DNA of 64,000 bases. Origin: Gonium pectorale. Taxonomy: Eukaryota > Chlorophyta > Chlorophyceae > Chlamydomonadales > Volvocaceae. The notes beneath the pieces are model-generated. The model searched no databases, was not told the DNA's origin, and saw nothing but the letters and a program-made list of their open reading frames with translations. The position numbers and the translations under genes were made by a program. Below are positions 1 through 12,600 of the stretch, in pieces. How positions within the stretch are numbered: position 1 is the first letter of the stretch; the number at the start of each line of letters is the position of its first letter. The stretch lies in the NCBI GenBank assembly GCA_001584585.1, contig LSYV01000052.1, forward strand, positions 117,795-181,794, in the 5' to 3' direction.

Positions 1-558
1 GCGTCGGCCGTTCGCCCCTTCCGGCCCGGGTTCGGCTGCCGCTGTCCTTGCTGCGATGCAGGAAGGCGTAGTGGTGAAGTTTTGGTCCCTGCTGCGAGAC
101 TTCGCTGACCTCGGTTTACCGCGGAAGGGCTGGGATGGTATGTCTGCTGGGCACCCCTTTCCTGCGGGTCGTGGCTGGACGCCTGCACTGCGCGGAGTGA
201 CGCATTGGTCTCCCTCGTTTTTCCTTGGTAATCTTGTTTACCGACTCGCTTGATACCTGTGTGGGGGCCTGTCGACCGGTATGTGCTTTTTGCCGCTCGT
301 GGTCGGGACTGGCTCCGGGATGGCGCGGGTTAGTGTCTCCACAGACATGGTTGGACTTGCTGGATGGCGGGCCTCTATTGTGCAGGGCCCGTGTGTGGGT
401 TTATTCCATGCCCAGCCGCGGGGCCCCTGACTGGGTTAAGCACTAGGCCACTGTTTCATTGCTTGGTTTGTCTGCTGGTGCTGCCTTGCTGCCTGTACTT
501 TCGCAGTCATTTCCTGGTGGCAGGCCGGGTCCCCCAGCGTCGGGGGTACTGTGACGAA

Positions 559-598
<40 letters not shown>

Positions 599-2074
599 GC
601 GCCGAGAAGTCTGTCTGTCCGCCGAATGGTGAGTCTCCTTTCGTGCGTCTCCCTCCGTCTCCACCTTCCTTGCAGGTGCTGCCCCTGCTAGTGCAGGCGC
701 CGGTATGGCCGTCGCTGCACGTTGCGGTGCGCGTCGGGACCCCTTCCGGGCGCGAGACGAGCGAGCCCCGCCGGAGCGGGCCGCTGGCGGAGGCCCCGAC
801 GGGTCCCAAGTGTGGGGGCCTACCGGTATTGCAGCGCGAAGGTGCTCGGTACCAGGGCCCCGGGAAGGCGCAGTGCGCAGGGTTTGCGCAATGGCAGACG
901 TCGTGGATCCTAGTCGTACTTCGTACGGTCGTATGTGGTGCGGGTTCGTCCCCAGTACTGCTGGCCCGCTGGTATGGATCACAGGGCCAGTAAATGGGTG
1001 CTTGGCTTGTATCCTGTTTCTGACTGCTTCCGTGCCTAGCTCGCAGCGATTTCCTGCCGACAGGGCCGCAAGGTACCCCTGAGAGTGTTGGGTTGTAGCG
1101 GAGAGTCTATGTCCTATTTCTCCTTTGTCCCCGCCTTCACGGCTTCAGAGCCTGGGCATGACTCCGTTTTGTTGCAGGCACCGGGACTGCTGTCTGGCGG
1201 CGTTGCGCTTCCCCTGTGCCAGCACTACCGTGCCGCTGACAAACACGCATCCTCGCAGTGCCACGCGGGACGCTCCCCTCACCCTGCCCCCCCCCCCCCC
1301 CGGCCCGCATGCAGGCTCGCCCGCTGGCATCGCCAACGCGCAGCATCGCCAGCGCGCAGCCAGAAGTTCTGACCGCGTTGGCCTGATCTCCGCAGGGTGT
1401 ATGTATTTGATGGGCCGATACGTATGACGTCGGTCAACGCCGCGCAGCCCATTCGGCGAATTGAACATTGGCGGCCGCTACGCGTGACGCCGAACCGCAA
1501 GGCCAGTGGGGTTGTGGGCTGGGCTGGCGCTGCGTGCAGGCGCCGGCTTCACAGCAGCTGAGACGCTGCTACGACTCTCCCCTCCCCCCATCACGCCGCA
1601 GGTTCCTCGAGCTCTTCCTGGCTTTTCCTCCCTACACCTGCCCCGTGCCCACTGCCTCTCGAGTGGCCGAGTGCGTGCTTCTCCCGCCCCGATGCTCCGC
1701 CCCCCTGATACACCTTCTCCCCTCCTCCCGGGGCGCCATGCCGGCATGCAAATACTCCCTTCAGGATGTCCGCAGCGCGCTCAGGAGGCTTGCTACCTCG
1801 CTCGTAGCTCAGCATAGGCAGTAAAGCCGCTGGCACCCGTGTATGGCACCCGTGTACGGCACGCTGTATAACCCAAGCTCCACACTCCGCCCACCCTTCC
1901 CAGCTGCTGGGCAGTTGATCGATCCATGCATGCCCCCGCCCTAAGCTAGTTGTGCGGCTGGGGGGCTCCCGTCCACCAAAGCACGGCGACCCGGCCAGCC
2001 CCTCACGGCCCCAACCATTAACCGGCAACCGTCACCGCCGCCTCCATGGCAACCGTCATCCGCCACCCACCCAC
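1..2074. other. No supported gene; repeat-like flank
   Basis: No exon with recognisable family similarity was found on either strand. The open frames here are short and overlap on both strands. A plus-strand splice-acceptor-like site lies at about 1600, followed by an open frame to 1822, but it matches nothing I know. If the glycosyltransferase gene to the right is intact, its last exon must lie here or beyond the left edge. I could not find the expected C-terminal GT90 segment. Confidence 0.4.
559..600. repeat. (CTGT)n microsatellite
   Basis: About ten perfect tandem copies of a 4-base unit (GTCT/CTGT) are visible, in a stretch without a supported gene. Confidence 0.95.
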
Positions 2075-5000
2075 CTGCTTGAGCACCACGCTGTTGAGCG
2101 ACAGCAGCTGCGCCAGGCGGGAGGAGGCGGTGATGCCGTCCAGGGCCAGAACGTAACTGGGGGCCGGCAGGGTATGTATACGTGAGAGGGGGTAGGGGTG
2201 GAGGACCGGGAATCAGGAGCAAGCACAAACGTGGGGTGCCCCCCGATGAGGTCGGGGATCGGGGTTCACATGTTACAGTACGCGGCTTAAATGTTCGTGG
2301 CACCGATGGGCACCGGTGGGTGATTGGAGGGGTGCGACGCAAAGGAGTGAAGAAGGGGTACGTCTCGGCAGCGGGATCCCGGGCCAGGTCTGCGCGGCTC
2401 TTCGGAACGAAGGTCCGCGAAAGGGGAGCGGGTGGGGTCCACTGGAAGGATTCCTTTATTGAAATGTCCTATTTGTCAATCTCAAGGTTGGGTCGACCAC
2501 CAACCACGCATCGACCGCACAACCGTCAACCACCACTCACCGGAACCGCGCCAGCTCCTGAGTGGGCACGAAGCCCGCCGCGGGGATGGTCCGCGGCTCG
2601 CCACCGCCGCCCCCAGGGGCCCCCCGCAGCGTGTAATTGTCGACGAAGCCCACATCCAAGAAACGGGACCACTCGGGGTTGAACTGCTCACGGCGAAGCG
2701 GGAAGTAGGCGGGTGGGGGGTGGGGGTGGGAGTGCGGGGTGGGGGTGGCGTGAAGAGGGGTGGGGTGTGAGGTGATGGGGTGGAGAGGGAGGACTGCGGA
2801 TAAGGGCATGTGGTGCAGCGCCGTTAGGGTCCAATTGTGTCGGGACTCAGGAGGGACCATGGGCCGACAGAGTGGACAGCCGGTCTGTGGAATGCAGCCG
2901 GCAGGTGGGCCCGCTCGGGTTGGGCGGCTCTCCATTGGGGTAAAGGGGAGAGGGTGAAGGGGAAGGAGCAGGAAAGGTTCCGGGAGCGCGCATGGAAGCG
3001 AGCCCACACACTTCATAAATCGTCAAACGTCATACACGCAATATTGGAAGACGTTTTAACGGGGCAGCAGGGAGCGGAGCTTTCACGAACTGCTGCAGCG
3101 GGTTTGCAGGTTGCCGCACCAAACAGGCCACACGTCTTCCCCCGGATTCGGGGGCATATGCAAGAGTCAAGTCAGGAAGGGTCTGGACAAGGTCCCAGGT
3201 TGCCGCCTCCACCCGCCTTGGCCATCATGGGCCCATGACGGACTTAGTCAACCCGCGGGAGTTGTTGCGTTGGAGGCGTTGCGGGGGGCGTTGCGTGTGC
3301 TAAGTTGCGCTTTTCTTTTCGGGTTGTGGGCCTCATAAGGGTGCTTCACCCCCTCTGCTATGACGGGTCGGGAGCCAATCGGCCCGTGTGGCCGGCAACC
3401 CCTCTCTGAGGGAGCCTGTAATCTGTATCTGTTGCACTCACACCACGCTCTGCTACATCCGTCACCCCTGCCGACCTCACTCGCCCGCTCGCCCACCCCT
3501 ACCAAGTACGGCCGCGATGGAACTCACCGCGCTCATGGCCGCAAAGTATGTGCGACTGCACGTGTCCGGGGCGTACGGCGCGTGCCGCGTGTGGCAGTAC
3601 TCGCGGCCGCGGAACACGGCGGCGTCGATCTTGTGGCGGGCGGGGAAGTGGCTGAGCGGCGCGCGCGCCAGCTGCTTGATGCCCACCGTGATGGGGACCA
3701 GGATGTCCTCGTCCCTGTACGGCACGTACAAGGTGTGCAGAGCATACGGCACACACATGTACGTGGCAGGACGTGCGTGATTGTCGGGGGGTTGCTCGGC
3801 ACCGTAGTAGACGGAGCCAGTGTCCGCAATCGCACACGGACGCCGGCACCCAGACACAGCAACTGTCCACCTGAAACCAGGGAGCCCGAGGGAGCCCGAG
3901 GAAGCCCGCCTCACTTGCGCTTGCCCCACTCCTTTATGAGCGAGAGTATGGGGGCGGGGCAGGGCCCATACGTCGAGACGCCACCGCGGCGGCGCCGTCG
4001 CCGGTCCTGCCGCGCCTGCTGCCCCGCAGCCCCCGCGCCACCGCTGGTCGCGTCCCAGCCGTCGTCCAGCAGACGCCTCCCAGCGCCTGCACCAGCGCCC
4101 GATGTGGCGAAGCCCGTCTGTCGCCCCTGACCCGCGCTCTTGCCCGCCACCGCCTCCTCGTCCTCCGCCGCCTCGGCCGCCACAGCCGCCTCTGCGCCCG
4201 CCGCCTCCCAGCTCTGGCAGAGGCTGGTGTCGGCCACGTTGATGAAAAAAGCCACGTCGGGCCAGGGCTGCTCGTCGGGAGAGCTGGACGACAGCCAAGA
4301 GCGCAGGTCTGCGGTGGGACGTGGTGTGGGGGTCAAGAAATCGGTCCTGCCGCCCCGTCCGCACCCCGTCACGCCCGAGAAACCGCATCCTCACCCGCGA
4401 GGAGGCTCTCCAGGAATGACACGCACGCACACACATAAAACACATGAGGGGCCCCGCCAGAAGGTAACGCATCGGCCATTGGCGACGAACCACGCCTGCC
4501 CGCGCTCGGCCGCTTGCCCTCGGCCTTACGGCTGCGCCCATCAACCCGCCCGCCCCCGTCCCCACCCCCATCCCCGGTCAAGGCCCCGGTCACGTCCCCA
4601 CCCGTCCCGTCCCCGATCACGCCCCCGGTCATGCCCCCGGCCACGTCGCCAACCCACACTCTCCGCACCCCGCACCCCGCGCGGCACATACACCTCGGGG
4701 GATGCTACCATGCCCGGAGCCGAGCCACAAGAAGCCCCGCAGGTGACGCGTTCCGTCCTTAACGTCCGCCCCGCCTCTCATGCACATTGCGACCGATTTC
4801 CCGCCTTCCCCACCGAACCCCCAGCACCAGCTTTCGCAGCCGCCAACCCCAAAACCGCGGCCGCCATCTGGGTCCTTGGGTGCCACCCACAGCGCCGCAC
4901 ATGCGATCAGGCTCTGCCTCCCTACCCGGGCTTGCACCCTCCCATTGCCGCCCCCGCCGCGCGGTCGCCGCCACTGCCCCACAGCCCCACTGCCCCACAG

Positions 5001-5990
5001 CCCGCACCTGCTATAAGGCTCTCCAGAATGGGATCGCACGGCCGCTCGCAGCGGAGGACCGAGCCGCCGCTCTGTCGGAAGGGGTAATGCAGAAGGGAAA
5101 GGAGGGGGGATAACGGTTGGGGTTCAGGAGGAGTACCAGAACGGGTATCACGGGCAGCGTGTGAGGGCTCAGCACGGGCCGCGCCGAGTTCATGGTATAC
5201 ACTACCCGTCCAAGGGCACACCCCGCTGCCCCGCCGAGCGGATACCAAGAGCAAGGGCATTGAGCCGCCATGACGACGGAATTGCAACTCGTCATGCCCC
5301 AGAGCCCCGCAGGCTGGCTCTCTGTCCCGCAGTATGCACGTGCCCACGCGACCCATTTCCCATCTCCTCAATCTCCCTTTACCCGCAGCGTAGCGCAGTG
5401 TAGCGAAGTGGAGCAGTGCTATTACCGGTACCCACCTGCCCCAGGATCCCCAACCGGCCCCCCTTGATGATCATCAGCCGCTGCGAGGCCTTGAACGGCA
5501 GCCCACCCGCCCAGTGCTGCAGCCCCGCGACCGTGATGCTCGTGCGGTTCCGCCGCCGCCACGGCGCGAGATCCAGATCTAGATTCTCGTCGTACAGCGC
5601 CGTGAGGTCGGCGTCGGAGCGCGCCCTCACAAAGGGTATGGGCGGCGGCTCGGTGCGCGTGCGGCCGCGCCACGTGTCGATTGGCTCCACGGGTAGGTGC
5701 CACGGGTGCTGCGGGTAGCGCGCCCGCAGTACGGCCATGCCGTACGGAATACGGGGCGGCGGCGCCGGCGGCGGTGTGGTGCGCGCGGTGGTGCCGGCCG
5801 GGAGCCCGGGAGCGAGGGAGGTCAGGAGAAGGTGGGTCAGGAAGAGCAACGGCCCACGGCGCCGGCGGCGACGATGGTCACTACCGCTCCCCGCCCCCGC
5901 CACTGTTGCAGGCCGTGGCCTCCGTGATTGCCAACACTCTACGATGGGACATCTGCGCCCGCCGCTGGGGGCAACCCTGGCCGTGCCCAT
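2075..5990 (-). CDS. GT90/CAP10-family glycosyltransferase, 3' part missing
   Basis: Six exons join in phase: 5990-5436, 5071-5008, 4308-3915, 3714-3528, 2683-2541, 2156-2075 (475 codons). The ATG at 5990 is preferred; the frame stays open upstream but without a nearby ATG. Residues 40-60 are six arginines followed by a hydrophobic run, a signal anchor typical of a type II Golgi/ER enzyme. GT90 hallmarks follow: DLAPWRRRN near the end of exon 1, PWPDVAFFINVADTSL in exon 3, KIDAAVFRGREYC in exon 4, DVGFVDN in exon 5 and YVLALDGITASSRLAQLL plus NSVVLKQ in exon 6. Family members (Rumi/POGLUT, KDEL-containing and CAP10 proteins) transfer sugars such as glucose or xylose; the substrate here cannot be told. 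The frame would stop 19 codons after the last exon, so an intron is expected at 2074. The roughly 80 residues normally closing the domain were not found. Exon 3 carries an Ala/Gly/Arg-rich insertion. Confidence 0.72.
3304..3422 (+). repeat. Dispersed repeat family 1, copy A
   Basis: This segment, inside the GT90 intron between exons 4 and 5, is clearly similar to the reverse complement of 61131-61257. A 29-base core (from about 3365) has only two differences. Class unknown; a SINE, MITE or retroelement fragment would fit. Confidence 0.7.
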
Positions 5991-7499
5991 GGCGGGTGCA
6001 AGCGCGTCGGGGGAGTGGGCGCTGCGACTGGCCCTGCCGTACTGCTGCTGAGCGGACCCAAATAGCACCTCGAAGCGGGCGGGGCTGTGGGGCACTGTGC
6101 TGCTGCGGGTGTCGCTGGGCGCCCGCCACCAGGCCAGCGGGTCGGCGGGTCCTGCCTCCGCTGACACCCTAGAATGATGTTGTTACAATAAACCAAGCTA
6201 ATAGGCTTGCATTTGGGGCCTGACGGCTTCTGCGAAAGCTCGATGCCAAAATTGAGGTCCGAGGACTTGCGACCGTGTGGTGAACTGCAACAGATACATG
6301 ATCTTATTTGAGTTACTGCGGTGCTGCCTGCTAGCAGCTCGCACTGGCCGGTTAGTCCGGTAGTCCATGCCCTCTGGCGTTCATTTTGCGGTGGTACCTC
6401 TAATCCATTTAATCCTGTGATTCTTTGTATGTCAGGTTGACTGCGTGCGAGTGCAGCTCCGAGCGGTTACTCTAGAACCGTCAACCGTCTTCTGTGTTCT
6501 GTCGCTCTGTTCCGTCTGTGGTCGGTGCCTTTGTCCTCATGTCCTCAAAGCTCAAAACCTTGGAGCTTTAGACTCAAACCTTCTTATGTGCATGGCTACT
6601 CTATCAGCACACAGGGCCGGAGGGGTGCACAGAATTACGATTGGTTTATAGGCCGGTCAGAGCATGCCCTGAGGATTGGAGGACAGTGGTTGGCCAGGAT
6701 TGGAGGATTGGCGGGTTGGACGGGGCCGAACAGGTTGGGGATCGGTGTCCAGACGGCGGCATTGGATTGAAGGATTGAGGACGGGGCCTACTTCCGAATG
6801 CTCAGTTTGGTCGGCCCCCATGGCCGGGTGGGATTGCCGGGTGGGTTTGCCGTCAGTAGGGGCCCCTTGGCTGTGCAGCGCTACTGATTGCTTTACGAAC
6901 ACCTGGCTAGTCTACGCCATGCGGATCAAAGCACTGCTCACGCTCCGGGCGGCAGGGTGCATTAGCTGCAAAAACGGAACGGTGTCGCACACTGACGCAC
7001 CCTGCTTGTTTGGTCGAGGAAGGCATGGTCCCTGTCTCTGGGCATTGGATGTGAATGGTAGCGTGACCTTCAATGGGCCAGCCTCGTAAGGGAATTCCAC
7101 TGTGGGCAGTTGTGGTGGACGTGATGTTGGGATGCGGGGAGCGAGGGCGTGTGAGTTTGCCGTTGCCCGCATACCGGTACACGGTATGGAGGAGACGCTT
7201 GCAAAGGGCTAAAGGCCAGGCAGGCAGCCCCGCTGTGCTACGCCATGGACACCAGAGTGTGTCCCGTTAGTACTGAGCGGCTTCCATGGATTCTTTGCGC
7301 GGCGGCGATCTGCTGTGACCGAGTGAACGGATTGTAACGACATGAGCACGTGCAGCCTAAGACGCATATTCTTTTATCACGGGTGTTACGGGAAACAGGC
7401 AAACATGAAACCACCAGCTGGTTGCGGGTGGTGCCATAAGCGGCCTAGGCACTGAATAGGTGAGGGTATCCGGACCCTTGACCGACCCTACCTGATGAC

Positions 7500-7740
7500 C
7501 ACCGGCCAATGTATCGGTTCGACACCTGGCCACGCCTATCCGCCAGGCTTTCGAGGATTTAACTGACAGGCTACCCCTGGCCGGTAGGGGTGGTTAACCG
7601 ACACCTGGCCGTTACCTGGCCGGCTAGGGCTGGCGGCTAGGGCAGTTAGCCGGACAGCCCTGTTGGCTAACGCCGGTTAGGCAGCTAGGGTCCGGTCAGG
7701 GCCCGGTTGCCCTGTCAGGTACGGGCTACGGGGCGTTCTC
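7500..7740. repeat. Dense short palindromes and CCTGGCC direct repeats
   Basis: ACCTGGCC recurs several times. Small inverted repeats include ACCCCT/AGGGGT at 7574-7591 and GTTAGCC/GGCTAAC at 7645-7671, with further GGCTAG/GGTTAG variants between them. No coding signal is seen. It may be the remnant of a repeat element. Confidence 0.5.
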
Positions 7741-8591
7741 GTGTAGGGCACGCCAACTGACGCTGACTGGTAGAGTGCATTCGCCACGACCAACAGAGTT
7801 CGACCGCGGTGCGAAGGTATAGCTCACTAGTGTGGTTGGGGGGGGGGCGGGGGGAGGGTAACAGGTGGTTCTGGAGCATCGTCACTCCGGACAGAGCCCC
7901 AACGGTCGTGCGGCTGCGCATGGCGGTGCGACCGCCTAAACACAAAGGCTTACCGGCCTCGTACTGCCGTACTACCAATCAGCACCGAACGCTAGCCAGC
8001 CGAACATAGGAAGCCTTGGTTTCTGCTACTATGCTACGCAACAGGCGGAAACCGTCGTGATTCTCGTCAACGGGCGTCGTCCGCCAGCCCACCTGCCTCG
8101 TCTGGAGCGCGGCTGCTGCGCGCTGTGGGACCCAAGGGGTGGGTAACGACAGCACGCGACCAACGGGTGGTGCCTGCAGGGCGGACATCAGAGGGCACCT
8201 GACCTGTCCCCGCATAGCAGTCTCAGGCAGCCATGGCTGCGCATAGTAACGCCCCCAACGTCTGAAGCCGTCTGTCAAGATCCTCACGGCGCCCCTCCAG
8301 GGCACATCCTTGGGTACAAGACCTCTCGGGAGGAGACCCATCTCTTTTTGATCGTACGTTGTTTCCGCAGGAATCGGCCCTTCAGGTCGGACCACGTAAG
8401 CTGCCGCTAGTACATGATGCCGTACACAGGTCGGAACCCGGATTGCACCACGTGGGGTATTGCAGGCGGCGCCCGCGCCGCATCGTACTGGCATGACCGT
8501 AGCACCGTTAAGTAGGGCGGGCGTGGCAGTTGTACGAGTAACCAGCTGTATGTGGGAACTGTGCGGCAGTTGTCAGCAGCACGGTACTCGC

Positions 8592-8596
8592 TTACA
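8592..8596 (-). terminator. Probable poly(A) signal TGTAA of the RINT1/MAG2-like gene
   Basis: TTACA on the plus strand reads TGTAA, the usual green-algal poly(A) signal, about 1.07 kb past the stop codon at 9662. Another TGTAA on the minus strand lies near 6185, so the exact 3' end is uncertain. Confidence 0.4.
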
Positions 8597-9661
8597 CACA
8601 CTTCCCTGCGTTGAGGTTACTTCAGCTCATTTTGCCTTCTCATGACGGGCTGGAAGCCATGACCGCACAGGCACGGCCTCGCTTCTCGGCCGCCCTAGCC
8701 TCCGGTCGCTTTGAGGAGCTAAGCCACCCAAGCTGCTACCTGGGTGGCACTACCCGCGCGCCGCCGTGGAAGGCCGAAGCTGCCACCCCCCACCCAGAGA
8801 GCATCCGCTGCCTGCCCCTGCCGCACCATCGTCCCGGATCATAGCGCGTCCCATCGCGTTCGGCCCCCGGACCCACACGCCTGGAGGGGGGGGGCCTGAC
8901 ACACGACCCACTGGGCACAAGCGCCACACGCTGGCAAGGAAACACACGTCGGTCAGCGCCCCAGCAAGCCGCACTCCGCGGTGGCATCGCGCCCCCTTCC
9001 GTGCCCCGCAATGTCGCCGCATCAGCTCCGCCCGCGCAGCCACTCACCCTGTTTCCCGCGAATCCGCCCGGTGCATTGGCAGTCCGCCCGAGGCTGCGTT
9101 GCCTCGCCCCTCCCTACCGCGCACCGCACTGCAACGGGTGCTGGGAAGGCGGGACCAGCACGGGAGCCCCGGGCAAGGCCCTACACCTCCACTCCAGCCT
9201 GGGAGTGGCCCCGGTGGCGCCCATTCACGTGCAAAGAAGCCGGTACAGGCAATGAGAGGGTCAGGCGCCTCAGAGGCCTCAGTGCCGCCTAGCCACTAAG
9301 CTTGATGCCGCACAGCATCGAGCCGGTAGGCGTGTGATGCACGGTCAGGCTCCGCAGCGCCCAGCCCGCGCGCTGCCCGGCACTTGCCTCAGCGCCTCCG
9401 CAAGCCACGCCCCCGGTCACCCCTCCCCCCTTCGCCCACGTGCCCCCACACCACACGCCACGTCATCGTACCCCCGCGAAGAGAACGAAGGAGCGACGGC
9501 GGGGCGCCTCTCGCAGGGCTGCCAGCCGGAGGCTACCCCACTCGCAGTCACCCATTCAGCGGCTCGGTCGCCGCGGCCCCCACCGGCCTCCCGCCTGATG
9601 GAACGCACACACCGCGCGGCACGGGCGCCCCGATACTCAGGCCGCCGCGAGCCGCAGCGCG

Positions 9662-12600
9662 TCATATCCTGCGCACACGGGCAGCGCGGGCGGGTCCAGC
9701 GGGCAAGGGGCCAGGTCTGGGCCAGGGCGGCGTGCGAGCACAGTGCCGCAAGGTACCACGAATGCCATACACGGGATGCCATGGCTCATGGGTCTGTTCG
9801 CTTTCCTCCTTGTTTTCCTCTCGAGCGCATGCGCCTCCCGATCGCAACAACCGCGATTGCACGCCCGATAGGAAGGCACCCCGCACCCCACACTACCCCA
9901 GCATCGGCTGAATCCACCATTCCCCTGCCTGTCCTTCATCCCAGTCCTCCTCCCAGCCGCCCCTGGCCCAGGCCGACCGCCCGCGCACCTGTGTTCGATG
10001 ACGTTCATGACCTGCAGCGGCGACAGGCAGGCCAGGCCCGCCGACGACAGCACCGGGTCTGCCGACATGCCGCCACGGACCGGGTCGCCGCGGGCATGGG
10101 GCTGCGCCACGCCGCCGCCGTTAGCCCGCTGCGACTTCGTGGGCGTCCCGGCACTGGGCGCCAGCGGAGGACGGCCCTTGCGCGGCGTGGCGCCGGTGGC
10201 CTGCGCCGCCGCCACGGCGGCGGCGGAGGCGCGGCGCATAATGTCGGCGGCGTCCTCGTCGCTGGCGCACAGCAGCCGCGCCGCCGCCTGCAGCTCCCGG
10301 AAGTGCTGCCCGCCGGCGGCCTGCGCCGCCGCCGCAGCGACGGCGGACAGCGAAGCGGCGGATGCAGACGCGGAGGCGGCGCCGCGGCGGCTGTACGGCA
10401 CGAAGAGCGACGCGAGGCCCGCCACGTCGGCTGCGAACTGACGGGCGCCTGTCCGTCCGTACAGCCGTACACGAGTGGGGGTTGGGAGGATGCGCCATGT
10501 GGTCAAGGTTGGGTCCGGGGTTGGATTTGGGGCAACAGCGAGCATACCGGTACCGGCGGATCCCCCGGCGGGCCGAGTGGGCGTGTGGCGTGTCATGGGC
10601 ATGCCGACACACTCCCATTCCCAGCCTGCATTCGGGCCGAGTACTGTGTTCGTCCCCGCAACTGTTGAGGTAAGTGCGGTCTCCCACCTGACGGCGCGGA
10701 ATCGCTCTCGCCCTTGAGAGTTCGTCTTCCCCTTAGCCCTGGGGAGCCCATCTTCCACTAAGCCCAAGCCCCAAGCCCAGAGCTGCGCCACCCCCGCCGC
10801 GCCCCTCCACCCACCCGCCCGCCCGCCTATGCCCCACCTGCCCGCGTGAACCTGCTCTCCGTGGCGATGAAGTTGAACATGAAGCGGTTGATGGACACCG
10901 CGGCCCCCCGCCACACGTCGGCAAAGGTGGACTTGTCGCAGCAGCGGGACAGGCGGGCAAGCGTCGTCTGGCGGCGGCGGCGGATGGCGCGGGGGAGCAG
11001 GGATTGGGGAGGACGGGACGGGGCGGGAGGGAGGGTGAGGGCGGGGTGGAGCGGCAGGTAGGGTGGGTGGGGTGGGAGGGGCCAGCTCAGGCGGCCCGGT
11101 CGGCAAGCGGCNNNNNNNNNNNNNNNNNNNNNNNNNNNNNNNNNNNNNNNNNNNNNNNNNNNNNNNNNNNNNNNNNNNNNNNNNNNNNNNNNNNNNNNNN
11201 NNNNNNNNNNNNNNNNNNNNNNNNNNNNNNNNNNNNNNNNNNNNNNNNNNNNNNNNNNNNNNNNNNNNNNNNNNNNNNNNNNNNNNNNNNNNNNNNNNNN
11301 NNNNNNNNNNNNNNNNNNNNNNNNNNNNNNNNNNNNNNNNNNNNNNNNNNNNNNNNNNNNNNNNNNNNNNNNNNNNNNNNNNNNNNNNNNNNNNNNNNNN
11401 NNNNNNNNNNNNNNNNNNNNNNNNNNNNNNNNNNNNNNNNNNNNNNNNNNNNNNNNNNNNNNNNNNNNNNNNNNNNNNNNNNNNNNNNNNNNNNNNNNNN
11501 NNNNNNNNNNNNNNNNNNNNNNNNNNNNNNNNNNNNNNNNNNNNNNNNNNNNNNNNNNNNNNNNNNNNNNNNNNNNNNNNNNNNNNNNNNNNNNNNNNNN
11601 NNNNNNNNNNNNNNNNNNNNNNNNNNNNNNNNNNNNNNNNNNNNNNNNNNNNNNNNNNNNNNNNNNNNNNNNNNNNNNNNNNNNNNNNNNNNNNNNNNNN
11701 NNNNNNNNNNNNNNNNNNNNNNNNNNNNNNNNNNNNNNNNNNNNNNNNNNNNNNNNNNNNNNNNNNNNNNGGGGGGGCAGCGATGGTGACAGCAAATGAA
11801 AGAGGGCGGCTGCTTGTACCCTTGCACCCGTAATTCCGTAAACATTTGCACCCTCCACACCCTCCGCACCCCCTGCCGTACTGCATATGCAGCCGCCCGT
11901 ACCTGCAGGAACAGCAGCGCGGGCGCGAAGGAGGGCGTGATGCTGGCGGCGGGGCCGTCGCCGTCGCCGCCCGCCTCCCCCTCCCCCTCCCCCTCGGGCG
12001 TGAAGGGGAACTGCGGGTTGTCCTCGATGGCGTGCCGGTACGCCACGGAGCACCTACACATGGGGAGGGGGGGCAGGGTGGAGCCAGATGGGGCCGGGAC
12101 GGGGGTTGGGACTGTGAGGAACTGGGATGAGGACGGGCTGGCATCCGCCAGGACCCCCCTAGAAGCTTGCACCCCGTGGTCGGAAGGGGAAGGCATAACA
12201 TGTACGACGACCCGTCCACCCCATCACGTGCTGTACGGCACTGCCCGCACACCCCCGACACCCCCCCGCAACGCACCGTCCGAAGCCCAGGGCGATTTCC
12301 CGCGCGACCTTGAGGCAGCCGTCACGGTGCAGCCGCGAAAAGCCGCGGAGGTGCTCCCCAAGCACTGGCGCCGTCGCGCCGCCGCCGCCCCCGCCAGCGC
12401 CCGCCGCCGCCGCAGCCACGGAAGCCAAGCTAGCACCGCCGGTGGCGCCGCCGCCAGCCAGCGTCATCACGCCATCCCGCAGCGCCTGGCGCGCCGGCGA
12501 CGCCGCGCCGGCGGTGGAGCCGCCCCCGCCAGCCCCTTCGAGCAGGCCGCTCCAGAAGCCGCCGCCGCCCCTGCCGCCGCCGCCCAGCTTGCCGGCAGGG

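Larger units (their letters stand above)
5991..9661. other. Intergenic region between two minus-strand genes
   Basis: It should contain the promoter of the GT90 gene (nearest 5990) and the 3' UTR of the RINT1/MAG2 gene (nearest 9661). The longest reading frame, about 170 codons on the minus strand at 7979-8494, matches no family I recognise and starts at a non-ATG codon or inside a longer frame. Bases 6657-6790 hold degenerate GATTGGAGG repeats. A GC-rich palindromic array lies at 7500-7740. Confidence 0.5.

Noticed and set aside
5379..6167. Longer GT90 start at a GTG codon (6167)
   Set aside because: A nuclear gene should start at ATG. The ATG at 5990 gives a signal-anchor protein directly.
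9637..12276. Minus-strand reading frame of 879 codons
   Set aside because: It is long only because it runs through 659 N. Real exons of the RINT1/MAG2-like gene lie inside it, in more than one frame.
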